Source: Flavipsychrobacter sp.
GTDB taxonomy: Bacteria; Bacteroidota; Bacteroidia; Chitinophagales; Chitinophagaceae
Direction of reading: 5' to 3'
Length of the DNA stretch: 64,000 nucleotides
Assembly: GCA_016787265.1 (NCBI GenBank)
Contig: JAEUVF010000001.1
Location: 97,649-161,648 of the forward strand
How positions within the stretch are numbered: position 1 is the stretch's first letter; each line of letters begins with the position of its first letter. Below, in pieces: positions 36,631 through 45,958 of this stretch. The translations under genes and the position numbers were made by a program. The notes beneath the pieces were generated by a model, which worked only from the letters and a program-made list of their open reading frames with translations, searched no databases and was not told the origin of the DNA.

Positions 36631-36663
36631 CCTCACCCGACCGGTGCCACCGGTCGGGTGAGG
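36631..36663. repeat. Perfect GC-rich palindrome, copy C
   Basis: CCTCACCCGACCGGTG (36631-36646) and its exact inverse (36648-36663) meet at a single C. The core ACCCGACCGGT is shared with copies at 7576-7624 and 8691-8735. It lies 22 bases after the lipoprotein stop and 34 bases before the next start, both plus strand; it may work as a terminator or as a protein site, but there is no T-run. Confidence 0.85.
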
Positions 36664-36696
36664 AAATTTGGTATATTAGGGGATAACCAAAACTGA

Positions 36697-37905
36697 ATGA
36701 GACCTGATTTTCTTCCGAAATCCCCCATTCGCGTCGCGTCCATTGATGTGCTTCGTGCACTCACCATGTTTGGAATGATCTTCGTAAATGATCTCTGGAC
36801 CCTGAAAGACATTCCCCATTGGCTGGAGCATGTTGCTGCGGATGCAGACGGTATGGGTTTTGCAGATATCGTATTCCCAGGCTTTCTTTTTATAGTTGGT
36901 ATGGCAATCCCCTTTGCTGTGAGAAACCGGCAGGCAAAGGGTGATAACAAACAGCAGCTCACCCTTCATATTCTCCAGCGCGGGCTTGCATTGCTCCTGA
37001 TGGGAGTTTTCCTGGTAAATGGAGAGAATATCAATGAAACAGCCACCGGACTCTCAAGAGGTGCCTGGAATGTAATCAGCTGGATTGCTTTTATGGTTCT
37101 CTGGAACCAATATCCAAAACATTGGAATAAAACAGGAATCCGTATTGCTCAGGGATTGGCTTTGCTGCTGCTGGCGGTATTGGCAATTATTTATAGAGGG
37201 GGTAATGCCGAAAATTTATCGGGATTTACTACCTGGTGGTGGGGTATTCTCGGTTTGATCGGCTGGGCCTACCTGTTAGCAGCCCTGATCTTTACCTGGG
37301 TTCAGGGAAAACGCTTGCCACTTGCTATTGGTGCAGTACTAAGTCTGCTGATTTCAGCAGCCCATCATCTTCATTGGCTGCCTGAACAGGGATTGCTAAA
37401 TACGCTTCTTTCACCCGTTGGACATGGTGCCATGACGGCTTTTACAATTGGGGGTGCCTGGGCATCTCAGGTGTTTTGGAAAGGTCACCAGGAAAACCGG
37501 TCAATGGCAAAACTCTCAGCTTTATTTGGTGGTTCAGCATTGATTTTATTAGCAGTTGGATTGCTAAGCCGGCCTCTCTGGGGAATATCCAAAATCCAGG
37601 CTACGCCCTCCTGGGTATTGATCTGTATAGCTATTTTTCTTGTACTCTTTTTACTAGTATATCAACTGGTGGATCAACAGCAGTATTCAAACTGGTTTGC
37701 AGTTATCCGTCCAGGAGGTACAGATACCCTGCTCTGTTATGCTCTGCCTTATTTTGCCTATGCATTGATTCGCCCCTCCGGTTTATACCTCCCGGATTGG
37801 GCCCTCACCGGAGTGGTCGGACTCCTTAAGTCTGCCCTGTTCTCTCTTTTAATGATTCAGATTGCCGGCTGGTTAAGCAAAAAAGGTGTAAAGCTGAAAT
37901 TGTAG
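36697..37905 (+). CDS. DUF5009/HGSNAT-like multi-pass acyltransferase
   Basis: A 402-residue membrane protein with about ten hydrophobic segments. The start IRVASIDVLRALTMFGMIFVND and FPGFLFIVGMAIPFAVRNR are the recognisable motifs of the NagX/DUF5009 family related to human heparan-alpha-glucosaminide N-acetyltransferase. Such proteins are thought to carry acetyl groups across the inner membrane onto sugars; in bacteria they often lie with amino-sugar genes, which are not present here. The convergent neighbour is a DUF1080 lipoprotein (a glycoside-related family), a weak hint of glycan metabolism. Confidence 0.88.
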   Translation: MRPDFLPKSPIRVASIDVLRALTMFGMIFVNDLWTLKDIPHWLEHVAADADGMGFADIVFPGFLFIVGMAIPFAVRNRQAKGDNKQQLTLHILQRGLALLLMGVFLVNGENINETATGLSRGAWNVISWIAFMVLWNQYPKHWNKTGIRIAQGLALLLLAVLAIIYRGGNAENLSGFTTWWWGILGLIGWAYLLAALIFTWVQGKRLPLAIGAVLSLLISAAHHLHWLPEQGLLNTLLSPVGHGAMTAFTIGGAWASQVFWKGHQENRSMAKLSALFGGSALILLAVGLLSRPLWGISKIQATPSWVLICIAIFLVLFLLVYQLVDQQQYSNWFAVIRPGGTDTLLCYALPYFAYALIRPSGLYLPDWALTGVVGLLKSALFSLLMIQIAGWLSKKGVKLKL

Positions 37906-37906
37906 T

Positions 37907-38746
37907 CTAATTGCGGGACTGTTCCCTGATTTTAACCAGTGCCTGATGGAGTTTTTGACTGTCATTTTTGAATGATGCCAAATCAATGATCTCCACTTTC
38001 CTGTACTCAATCGGATGGCTTTCCGATTGCAGGGAGATATATCCCTCACCAATCAGTCCTCCATCCGGAAGACCCATTCCCTTTACCCAGGGATCACGAC
38101 CATCATATTGCGGACGGGTATAGGTTAATACGGTGTCTCCCTGAATAATATGCTTAATGATGGAATCACCCAATACCAGCATTTCTGCACGTACCCACTG
38201 GTCGCCATGATAGGTTTTGGAATTGGAGTTAACACAATGCGGCGTAAATAATTTGTCATTCAAAAAAACATTCGTTCCGGGTGTACACAGATTACCGGTA
38301 GTCCTGGGATCTGTGCCATTTCCACCAAGGAATTGTGCTTCCAGGGAAATTGGAAAATCCTGTTCTTTTTTCATGCTTTCCGGAGACTGACAATGCAACA
38401 TCGCCCCGCTGTTCCGGATTGCCCAACCCGGGCCTTCCTTCACCTGTACACCTACAAAACGATATTCAACTCCCAGCAGATAATGGCTGTATTTATTCTT
38501 GTGAAATATATGACCATACTTTTCTTTAAAACCATCATACTGATCATAGGATACTTTAAGTACTCCATTCTCTACCCGAAATGTATTTCCAAAATTATCA
38601 TTCAGGTCATGATCCTTGATCTTGACTTTCCAGTCGTTCATGTCTTTGCCATTGAACAACTGAACCCATTGTAAAGATGTTTTCTGGTTACTACTGCCAC
38701 AGGAGAGAACAATACATATACACAAAACTGAAAGGATTCTTTTCAT
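37907..38746 (-). CDS. DUF1080 (3-keto-disaccharide hydrolase-like) lipoprotein
   Basis: A 279-residue lipoprotein with the start at 38746, chosen because it begins MKRILSVLCICIVLSCGSSN, with a lipobox and Cys16. An ATG 75 bases upstream would bury this signal. The single domain is of the DUF1080/concanavalin-like jelly-roll type: WVQLFNGKDMNDWKVKIKDHD, FRVENGVLKV, SHYLLGVEYRF, GGLIGEGYISLQSESHPIEYRKVEI. Some members of this family hydrolyse 3-keto-glycosides; others only bind. The YISLQSE-HPIEYRKVEI ending is highly typical. It lies downstream of secA beyond a hairpin. Confidence 0.92.
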   Translation of the reverse strand: MKRILSVLCICIVLSCGSSNQKTSLQWVQLFNGKDMNDWKVKIKDHDLNDNFGNTFRVENGVLKVSYDQYDGFKEKYGHIFHKNKYSHYLLGVEYRFVGVQVKEGPGWAIRNSGAMLHCQSPESMKKEQDFPISLEAQFLGGNGTDPRTTGNLCTPGTNVFLNDKLFTPHCVNSNSKTYHGDQWVRAEMLVLGDSIIKHIIQGDTVLTYTRPQYDGRDPWVKGMGLPDGGLIGEGYISLQSESHPIEYRKVEIIDLASFKNDSQKLHQALVKIREQSRN

Positions 38747-38786
38747 GCCGGTTATTTTTACTATATTCCAGCCTAAGATAAAAAAG

Positions 38787-38812
38787 AAAAGGTGCCCGCA
38801 GGACACCTTTTT
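38787..38812 (-). terminator. Terminator hairpin downstream of secA
   Basis: AAAAGGTG and CACCTTTT form the outer stem of a hairpin with a GC inner part; on the minus strand it is followed by a T-rich run (plus-strand AAAAAAGAAAA at 38780-38790). It lies 22 bases past the secA stop. Confidence 0.75.
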
Positions 38813-38833
38813 ATAATTCACTCAATCGGTTGA

Positions 38834-41800
38834 TTATGCTCCGTGACAGTTTTTGTATTTCTTGCCACTTCCACATGGACAAGGATCATTACGTCCAACC
38901 TTAGGGCCAACCCGAATCGGCTCCCGCACTGTTGGTGCTCCGCTCGGGTCATAATAATCATTCTGATTGGCTGCGTAATCATCCCCCTTCGCATCCACCT
39001 CCTCTTTGTTGGATTGAAGTTTGCTCATGTCGGTCTTTTCTTCCCGACCTTCTTTTATAATCTCTGTCGGTTGCTGCTGTTCCATCGGAATTCCGCAATG
39101 TGCCAGGAAAGAAACGATTTCACGATTCACCTCGCCATCCATCTTTCGGAAAAGGTCAAAGGCTTCCATTTTATAAATAACCAATGGATCTTTTTGCTCC
39201 AGATATGCTGTCTGAACACTTTGCTTCAGGTCATCCATGGCGCGCAGGTGTTCTTTCCAGGAATCATCAATGAGTGCAAGCGTAATGGTTCTTTCCAATG
39301 CATTGGTTAATTCACGGCCATTGGAATCAAGTGTCTTCTGCATATTGCTCAACACATTGATGCCTTTCCGCCCATCAGTAAACGGTACCACTACATTTTC
39401 AATATGATTGCCCTGTGAGCTGCGAATATTCTGGAATACAGGAACTGCCTGTTGACCAATTGTCTGCATTTTTTGCTGGTACTTTTCGGTAGCTTCCTGA
39501 TACAACCGGTCTGACAATTGCTGTGCATTTACCGATTTGAAATCAGAAGCGCTGATCTGCGTATCCAACCCAAAATTCATAATGGCGGCCAGTTTGAATC
39601 CTTCATAATCATCCTGTTCTTTGAAGGAGGTTACCAGCCCTTCTGCAACACCATAAAATGCATTGTCCAGATCCAGCGCCAGGCGCTCTCCAAACAGAGC
39701 GTGATTACGTTTTTTATAAACCACATTCCGCTGCTTGTTCATTACATCATCATATTCGAGCAGGCGCTTGCGGATTCCGAAGTTGTTTTCTTCCACTTTC
39801 TTCTGTGCTCTCTCAATGCTCCTGGTGATCATGCTATGCTGGATCACTTCCCCTTCCTTATATCCCATGCGATCCATCAGGGATGCAATGCGATCTGATC
39901 CAAACATACGCATCAGGTCATCTTCCATAGATACATAGAACTGGGAAGTACCGGGGTCTCCCTGGCGACCAGCACGTCCGCGCAACTGTCGGTCTACACG
40001 GCGACTTTCATGCCGTTCAGTACCAATGATGGCTAATCCGCCTGCCTCTTTCACGCCAGGTCCAAGTTTGATATCCGTACCACGTCCCGCCATGTTGGTG
40101 GCAATGGTTATGGCCCCTGCCAAACCTGCTTCAGCTACTACCTGGGCCTCCCTTGCGTGCTGCTTGGCGTTAAGGACGTTGTGAGGTATTTTTTTAACCT
40201 GCAGCATACGGCTTAATAATTCACTTACCTCAACTGAGGTTGTACCAACAAGTACTGGCCTTCCGGCATTGCGGAGTTGTTCAATCTCTTCAATTACAGC
40301 AGTGAATTTTTCTTTCCTTGTTTTGTACACCAGGTCCTGCTGATCCTTTCTTGAGATAGGCAGGTTGGTAGGAATTGTTACCACATCCAGTTTGTAGATG
40401 TCCCACAATTCCGCTGCTTCCGTTTCCGCAGTACCGGTCATACCAGCAAGCTTATGGTACATCCGGAAATAGTTCTGCAGGGTAACGGTAGCATAGGTTT
40501 GTGTGGCTGCTTCGATCTTAACATTCTCCTTCGCTTCAATCGCCTGGTGCAAGCCATCCGAATAACGACGGCCCTCCATGATACGACCTGTCTGCTCATC
40601 TACAATCTTTACCTGACCTTCAATTACCACATACTCCACATCCTTGTCAAACAGGGTGTAGGCCTTTAATAACTGCTGGATGGTATGAATGCGATCTGCC
40701 TTTAAAGTGTATTCACTCAGTAATGCTTCTTTGCGCTGCAGTTTATCTTCTGCGCTGGCGGTTGTATCCGCTTCAATTTCTCCAAGTTTGGAGCTGATGT
40801 CCGGCAAAACAAAGAACTCAGGATCTTCCCCGGAACGGGTGATCATTTGAATGCCTTTTTCAGTAAGATCAACGGAATTGTTTTTTTCATCAATATAGAA
40901 ATACAACTCGGCATCCACTTTCGGCATTTCTTTCGACTGGTCTGCCAGGTAATAGTTTTCTGATTTTTGCAGTTTTACTTTTACTCCGGGTTCACTCAGG
41001 AATTTTATTAGCGCACTTGTCTTGGGTAATCCACGATAGGCGCGCATCAATGCGAGTCCGCCATCTTTGGGGTCATCGTTTCCTTCTGCAATCTTTTTGC
41101 GTGCCTCAATCAGGAATTTGTTGGTTACCTGTTTTTGAGCTTCCACCAATTGCAGTACTCTTGGTTTCAGCAAATGATATTGCTGCTCTTCTCCACGTGG
41201 AACCGGACCGGAAATAATCAATGGTGTACGGGCATCATCAATTAATACCGAGTCCACCTCATCCACCATAGCGAAATGATGTTTGCGTTGTACCATTTCA
41301 TCCGGATTGTGCACCATATTATCACGCAGGTAATCAAAGCCGAATTCATTGTTGGTTCCATAGGTGATATCCGCCATATAGGCTTTTCTGCGTTCTTCGC
41401 TGTTGGGTTGGTGTCTGTCAATGCAATCCACTGTTAATCCAAGCCATTCGAAGATGGGGCCATTCCATTCTGAGTCCCGGCGCGCCAGGTAATCGTTCAC
41501 CGTTACAATATGAACACCCTCGCCAGCCAGTGCATTCAGGTAGGCAGGAAGGGTAGATACCAGGGTTTTACCCTCGCCGGTTGCCATCTCGGCAATTTTA
41601 CCGGAATGAAGTACAAAACCACCAATCAGCTGTACATCATAGTGCACCATATTCCAGGTTACGTTATTGCCTCCTGCAGTCCAGCTATTACTGAAATGGG
41701 ACTGTTCGCCTTCAATTTTAATATGTTCTTTTTTGGTCGCCAGCTGCCTGTCCAGTTCGGTAGCTGTGGAAGTCATAACCGGGTTTTCCTTGAAACGGCG

Positions 41801-42160
41801 GCTGGTCTCTTTTACCACCGCAAATGCCTCGGGAGCAATCTCTTTCAGCACTTCTTCAATCTGCTCGTTTTTCTGCTTTTTGAGTTTGTCAACCTCCTGG
41901 TAAATAGCATCCTTTCCTGTGAAATCACTGAATGGCAGGGCCTCCGCCTGGGTGTTCAGTTGTGCAATTTCCTCATTTATGGAGCTCAGGTGTTGTTGGA
42001 TCCGGTCCTTGAATTCTCTGGTCTTGGCTCTTAGTTGATCATTGCTAAGTGTTTGATAAGCAGCAAAATATTCATTCGCCTTAGCCACTAATGGCTGGAT
42101 GTTTTTAACGTCTTTCTCCGATTTGCTTCCGCCAAATAGTTTCTGAATAAAACCTAACAT
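38834..42160 (-). CDS. secA: Preprotein translocase ATPase SecA
   Basis: SecA, the motor of the general secretion pathway at the inner membrane. Length is 1108 residues, longer than the 901 of E. coli but usual for Bacteroidota, which carry insertions (for instance the NYYLADQSKEMPKVDAELYFYIDEK region). Walker A is in MATGEGKTLVS, the DEAD-like box in MVDEVDSVLIDDARTP, the helicase II motif in ATNMAGRGTDIKLG and RRVDRQLRGRAGRQGDPG. The C-terminal zinc domain is intact: CPCGSGKKYKNCH. An acidic/polar linker precedes it. It is divergent from atpG with 211 bases between the starts. Confidence 0.98.
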   Translation of the reverse strand: MLGFIQKLFGGSKSEKDVKNIQPLVAKANEYFAAYQTLSNDQLRAKTREFKDRIQQHLSSINEEIAQLNTQAEALPFSDFTGKDAIYQEVDKLKKQKNEQIEEVLKEIAPEAFAVVKETSRRFKENPVMTSTATELDRQLATKKEHIKIEGEQSHFSNSWTAGGNNVTWNMVHYDVQLIGGFVLHSGKIAEMATGEGKTLVSTLPAYLNALAGEGVHIVTVNDYLARRDSEWNGPIFEWLGLTVDCIDRHQPNSEERRKAYMADITYGTNNEFGFDYLRDNMVHNPDEMVQRKHHFAMVDEVDSVLIDDARTPLIISGPVPRGEEQQYHLLKPRVLQLVEAQKQVTNKFLIEARKKIAEGNDDPKDGGLALMRAYRGLPKTSALIKFLSEPGVKVKLQKSENYYLADQSKEMPKVDAELYFYIDEKNNSVDLTEKGIQMITRSGEDPEFFVLPDISSKLGEIEADTTASAEDKLQRKEALLSEYTLKADRIHTIQQLLKAYTLFDKDVEYVVIEGQVKIVDEQTGRIMEGRRYSDGLHQAIEAKENVKIEAATQTYATVTLQNYFRMYHKLAGMTGTAETEAAELWDIYKLDVVTIPTNLPISRKDQQDLVYKTRKEKFTAVIEEIEQLRNAGRPVLVGTTSVEVSELLSRMLQVKKIPHNVLNAKQHAREAQVVAEAGLAGAITIATNMAGRGTDIKLGPGVKEAGGLAIIGTERHESRRVDRQLRGRAGRQGDPGTSQFYVSMEDDLMRMFGSDRIASLMDRMGYKEGEVIQHSMITRSIERAQKKVEENNFGIRKRLLEYDDVMNKQRNVVYKKRNHALFGERLALDLDNAFYGVAEGLVTSFKEQDDYEGFKLAAIMNFGLDTQISASDFKSVNAQQLSDRLYQEATEKYQQKMQTIGQQAVPVFQNIRSSQGNHIENVVVPFTDGRKGINVLSNMQKTLDSNGRELTNALERTITLALIDDSWKEHLRAMDDLKQSVQTAYLEQKDPLVIYKMEAFDLFRKMDGEVNREIVSFLAHCGIPMEQQQPTEIIKEGREEKTDMSKLQSNKEEVDAKGDDYAANQNDYYDPSGAPTVREPIRVGPKVGRNDPCPCGSGKKYKNCHGA

Positions 42161-42314
42161 CGTTTTGGGTATTGTCTTAAAAGATTTCGTTTCTGCGCGT
42201 TATTACCTCTGTCAATTTAAGTGCTACACTTCCTGTTTAGTCAAATTGTCAGGCTGGCAAAGGTACATTAAGCCAGCCGGAATTGGAAAGGCCACATTTT
42301 CCAGTCTGGTTTTA

Positions 42315-42343
42315 TTGAATTTACCTGTTTTCTTTTACCTTTG
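42315..42343 (+). promoter_or_regulatory. Putative promoter of atpG
   Basis: TTG at 42315-42317 and TACCTTTG at 42336-42343 (exact TAnnTTTG) are 18 bases apart, 28 bases before the atpG ATG. The rest of the 211-base gap to secA shows no hairpin. Confidence 0.55.
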
Positions 42344-42371
42344 CGGCCAAATTGAGGAAAATCACCCTACT

Positions 42372-43253
42372 ATGTCAGGAGCATTAAAAGAAGTACGCAA
42401 CCGGATCAAATCCGTTCAAAGCACTCAGCAGATCACCAAGGCCATGAAAATGGTTAGTGCCGCCAAATTGCGCCGTGCACAGGATGCGATTCTTCAGATG
42501 CGTCCCTATGCTACAAAACTTCAGGAAATGCTGTCCAATATTGTCAGTAATTCGGAAGGTGAAGTAGGGGGTACCCTGGCTACCGAGCGCCCGGTTGAAA
42601 AAGTGCTGCTGGTTGTAATTACCAGTGACCGCGGACTGGCAGGCGCCTATAATGCCAATGTTATCAAAGCAGCCAAAGCGGTTATTGCTGAACGTTATAG
42701 TGCACAACAGGCACAGGGCAATGTGAAGATCTGGAACATTGGTAAGAAAGGATATGAGGCGATGGTGAAAGCCAATTACAAAACCGACGCTACCTATAAA
42801 GATATCTTTCTTGATCTCCGCTTTGAAACGGTTCAGGCTTGCGCCCAGGCTGCTGTAAAGGGTTTTGAAAACAAGGAATTTGATGTTGTTGAAATCGTGT
42901 ACAGCGAATTCAAGAATGCCGCCACCCAGCGTTTTGTGGTGGAGCGTTTTCTGCCGATTCCCAAGGTAACAGCCGGACCAAATGCCAAAAAAAGCGATTT
43001 TATCTTCGAACCCAATAAAGAAGAATTGATTGCGGAACTAATGCCTAAAATTCTGAATACCCAGTTGTACAAAGCAGTGCTGGATGCAAATGCATCTGAA
43101 CACGGTGCCCGTATGACGGCCATGGATAAGGCATCTGAAAACGCGAACGAACTGCTTCGCAGTCTGAAAATCAGTTACAACCGTGCCCGCCAGGCCGCCA
43201 TCACTACCGAACTGACCGAGATCGTGAGTGGTGCTGCTGCGCTCCAGGGCTAA
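42372..43253 (+). CDS. atpG: ATP synthase F1 subunit gamma
   Basis: The central rotor-shaft subunit of the F1 ATPase, 293 residues. Start at the ATG at 42372 (MSGALKEVRNRIKSVQ), since the N-terminus is strongly conserved; the open frame upstream to 42165 is not. Hallmarks are TQQITKAMKMVSAAKLRRAQ, the TSDRGLAGAYNANV block (about 78-91) and the C-terminal helix ARMTAMDKASENANELLRSL...RQAAITTELTEIVSGAAAL. No other atp gene lies in the window: secA is upstream (divergent) and scpB downstream, so atpG is separated from the rest of the ATP synthase operon. Confidence 0.98.
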   Translation: MSGALKEVRNRIKSVQSTQQITKAMKMVSAAKLRRAQDAILQMRPYATKLQEMLSNIVSNSEGEVGGTLATERPVEKVLLVVITSDRGLAGAYNANVIKAAKAVIAERYSAQQAQGNVKIWNIGKKGYEAMVKANYKTDATYKDIFLDLRFETVQACAQAAVKGFENKEFDVVEIVYSEFKNAATQRFVVERFLPIPKVTAGPNAKKSDFIFEPNKEELIAELMPKILNTQLYKAVLDANASEHGARMTAMDKASENANELLRSLKISYNRARQAAITTELTEIVSGAAALQG

Positions 43254-43380
43254 TTTCAGGGGCTTTTCCACATTGTGTATAACTCCATTTCCTGTTTTTA
43301 GCATTTTTGAGAAGCTTGCGGCATGTTCATTGCTGCCTTAGCATAGGATAGTGTGTACTGGAACATTAAATGTTGAAACC

Positions 43381-44148
43381 ATGGAAATCGGAAATATTAT
43401 CCCTCATATTGAAGCCCTCATTTTCGCCAGCGAAAAACCACTGGGTGCCATCGAACTGACTGAACTTATCAACCAGGCTTTTGGTTTTATGGAAGATAAA
43501 CTCACACTGGATCAGATTGAAGCCGGCATTGAGGGAATTGTTGAAAAATACCAGTCAGAATTTTATCCTTTCGAACTCCGGTTCAGCGGCGGTGGCTGGC
43601 AGTTCCTTACCAAAAAGGAATACCATAAAACCGTAGCCCAACTCAATGGTGATAAATTCCTCAAGCGCCTGAGTCCTGCCGCAATGGAAACCCTGGCAAT
43701 CATTGCGTATAAGCAACCGATCACCAAGGGCGAGATTGAATCCATTCGTGGTGTTAGTGCTGACTATTCTATCCAGAAATTACTGGAAAAAGAACTGATC
43801 GTAATTAGTGGACGCAATGAGGATATGCCTGGTAAACCCCTGGTATATACGACTTCCCGCTCCTTCATGGATTATTTCGGACTGAATGGTCCCGAAGATC
43901 TGCCTCGTATCAAAGAAGTGCTCGCTGACCAGGTGGTTGAGCCAACACTTTTAAGTGGCGGACAGGTACATGTTGCCAATGGCGATGATGAATCCATTAC
44001 TGACACACTGGTTGAAACCATCGAAGATTCAGATACCAACCGCGTATGGCTGGTTAGCGAAACCGGTGAATTACTGGAGGCCAACGACCAGCAGGAAGAA
44101 GACAATCAACAGGAAGACACATCTCCTGAAGAAGATCCTGAACAATAA
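43381..44148 (+). CDS. scpB: SMC-ScpAB condensin subunit ScpB
   Basis: ScpB, a winged-helix dimer that works with ScpA and SMC in chromosome compaction and segregation. The 255-residue frame starts at the ATG at 43381; an upstream GTG at 43351 is rejected. Family segments are HIEALIFASEKPLGAIEL, RFSGGGWQFLTKKEY, LSPAAMETLAIIAYKQPITKGEIESIRGVSADYSIQKLLEKELI and YTTSRSFMDYFGLN. An acidic tail of about 60 residues (DQQEEDNQQEDTSPEEDPEQ at the end) extends it beyond the usual length, common in Bacteroidota. scpA is not in the window. Confidence 0.96.
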   Translation: MEIGNIIPHIEALIFASEKPLGAIELTELINQAFGFMEDKLTLDQIEAGIEGIVEKYQSEFYPFELRFSGGGWQFLTKKEYHKTVAQLNGDKFLKRLSPAAMETLAIIAYKQPITKGEIESIRGVSADYSIQKLLEKELIVISGRNEDMPGKPLVYTTSRSFMDYFGLNGPEDLPRIKEVLADQVVEPTLLSGGQVHVANGDDESITDTLVETIEDSDTNRVWLVSETGELLEANDQQEEDNQQEDTSPEEDPEQ

Positions 44149-44214
44149 GAAGCACTCCCTTCGCAAATAAGACAGAACTGCTGTATATTCGCCAAATTTG
44201 CAAGCAATCTAGTT

Positions 44215-45420
44215 ATGTCTTATTTATCGGATGAAACGCTGGTGCAATTAGCACAGGAATATGGTACGCCTCTGTATGTGTACAATGCCAATCAAATTAG
44301 TGAGCAGTACAACAAATTACAGTCTGCCTTTAAAAAGGTAAACGCACGTTTCTTTTACGCCTGTAAAGCACTCAGCAATATCAATGTGCTCAAATACATT
44401 GAATCACTCGGAGCATCGCTGGATTGCGTAAGCATTCATGAAGTGCAACTCGGTCTCAAAGCTGGTTTTACTCCCGATAGAATTCTCTTTACCCCCAATT
44501 GCGTTGATTTTGCTGAAGTTGATGAAGGCAAGAAACTTGGCGTAAATATTAATATCGATAATATCTCCATATTGGAACAGTTCGGTTCCAAATACAAAGG
44601 ATCCTATCCCATCTGTATCCGGTTTAATCCACATATTATGGGCGGAGGAAATTATAAAATTTCAACCGGACATATAGACAGTAAGTTTGGTATTTCCATT
44701 CACCAGCTCCGCCATATTGAGCGGGTCGTTAAAACAACCGGCCTCAATATTGAAGGAATTCACATGCATACCGGTAGTGATATCAAGGATGTAAATGTGT
44801 TTCTGCAGGGGCTGGAAGTGATGTTTGAACTCGCTACTCATTTTCCCAATCTCAAATTCATTGACCTGGGAAGCGGATTTAAAGTTCCTTACCAGGATGG
44901 TGATGTGCAAACAGATATAGATCTGCTGGGTGAAAAAGTAGCGGAAGCATTTCATAATTACCAGAAAGAAACCGGTAAAGACCTCCAGGTCTGGTTTGAG
45001 CCCGGAAAGTTCATGGTGAGTGAAAGTGGTTATTTCATAGTAAAAGCCAATGTAATCAAGCAAACCACAGCAACTGTTTTTGTTGGTGTAAACAGTGGTT
45101 TCAATCACCTGATTCGCCCCATGTTCTACGACGCCTATCATAGAATCCGTAATATTTCAAACCCCAAAGGCAGTGATCGTATTTACACGGTTGTAGGTAA
45201 TATCTGTGAAACCGATACGTTTGCCTGGGATCGCACCCTGAATGAAGTGCGTGAAGGCGACTTCCTGGTTTTCTATAATGCAGGAGCCTACGGTTTCGAA
45301 ATGTCCTCTAACTTTAATAGCCGTTTAAAACCAGCAGAAGTAATGGTATTGGACGGGGAAGCGAAACTGATTCGCCGCCGCGATACTTTTGATGATTTGC
45401 TGCGCAACCAGGTTATATAA
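44215..45420 (+). CDS. lysA: Diaminopimelate decarboxylase
   Basis: A PLP-dependent fold-III decarboxylase that makes L-lysine from meso-diaminopimelate, the last step of lysine synthesis. The PLP lysine is Lys51 in FYACKALSN; the substrate/dimer motifs are HMHTGSDI, DLGSGFKVPY, EPGKFMVSESGYF and GNICETDTFAWD (catalytic Cys of the partner chain). At 401 residues it is on the short side for LysA but complete. It lies 66 bases behind scpB, so co-transcription is possible. No other lysine gene is nearby. Confidence 0.96.
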   Translation: MSYLSDETLVQLAQEYGTPLYVYNANQISEQYNKLQSAFKKVNARFFYACKALSNINVLKYIESLGASLDCVSIHEVQLGLKAGFTPDRILFTPNCVDFAEVDEGKKLGVNINIDNISILEQFGSKYKGSYPICIRFNPHIMGGGNYKISTGHIDSKFGISIHQLRHIERVVKTTGLNIEGIHMHTGSDIKDVNVFLQGLEVMFELATHFPNLKFIDLGSGFKVPYQDGDVQTDIDLLGEKVAEAFHNYQKETGKDLQVWFEPGKFMVSESGYFIVKANVIKQTTATVFVGVNSGFNHLIRPMFYDAYHRIRNISNPKGSDRIYTVVGNICETDTFAWDRTLNEVREGDFLVFYNAGAYGFEMSSNFNSRLKPAEVMVLDGEAKLIRRRDTFDDLLRNQVI

Positions 45421-45472
45421 GTAGCAGGGATTCCGGTGGATTTGGTATATTGAGTTACAATCCATCCGAAAC

Positions 45473-45958
45473 ATGAATGAATCGAATTCTTTTCTGCAAT
45501 TGGTGAATAGTTCCTTCCGGTTTCGGTTGTTCATGCTCATGAAATTACCCAGTGCTTTTTTTGCCGGTGTGCGGGTGGTATCGGCTACGGATAATCGTTG
45601 TGATGTTTCGGTTCCTTTTAAATGGTTCAGTCAAAATCCTTTCCGGTCTACCTATTTTGCCTGCCTTGCAATGGCCGCTGAAATGAGTACAGGTTTGCTG
45701 GCGATGTCCCAAACCTGGAAACGACAGCCAGCGATTTCCATGCTGGTTACCGGACTCGAAGCAACCTATCATAAAAAAGCAACCGGGAACACATTTTTTA
45801 CCTGCACGCAAGGCAGAGAAATTGCAGAAGCGGTAGGCCTCGCAGTTACTACCGGTGAAGCACAAACGATCCGTGTGTTGTCGAGAGGGGTAACCCAATC
45901 CGGAGAGCTGGTTGCGGAATTTTATATTACCTGGTCTTTTAAAACTAAACAAACATGA
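45473..45958 (+). CDS. DUF4442 hot-dog fold protein, putative thioesterase
   Basis: A 161-residue hot-dog fold protein of the DUF4442 type, related to PaaI-like acyl-CoA thioesterases. Visible are LPSAFFAGVRVVSATDNRCDVSVPFKWFSQNPFRSTYFACLAMAAEM-type blocks (about 25-70) and the C-terminal beta strands LVAEFYITWSFK. Its final codons overlap the next gene by four bases (ATGA), so both are translated together. The acyl substrate is unknown. Confidence 0.85.
   Translation: MNESNSFLQLVNSSFRFRLFMLMKLPSAFFAGVRVVSATDNRCDVSVPFKWFSQNPFRSTYFACLAMAAEMSTGLLAMSQTWKRQPAISMLVTGLEATYHKKATGNTFFTCTQGREIAEAVGLAVTTGEAQTIRVLSRGVTQSGELVAEFYITWSFKTKQT

Noticed and set aside
42165..42371. N-terminal extension of atpG
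   Set aside because: The gamma subunit N-terminus is highly conserved and begins at 42372; the upstream part holds a promoter-like element.
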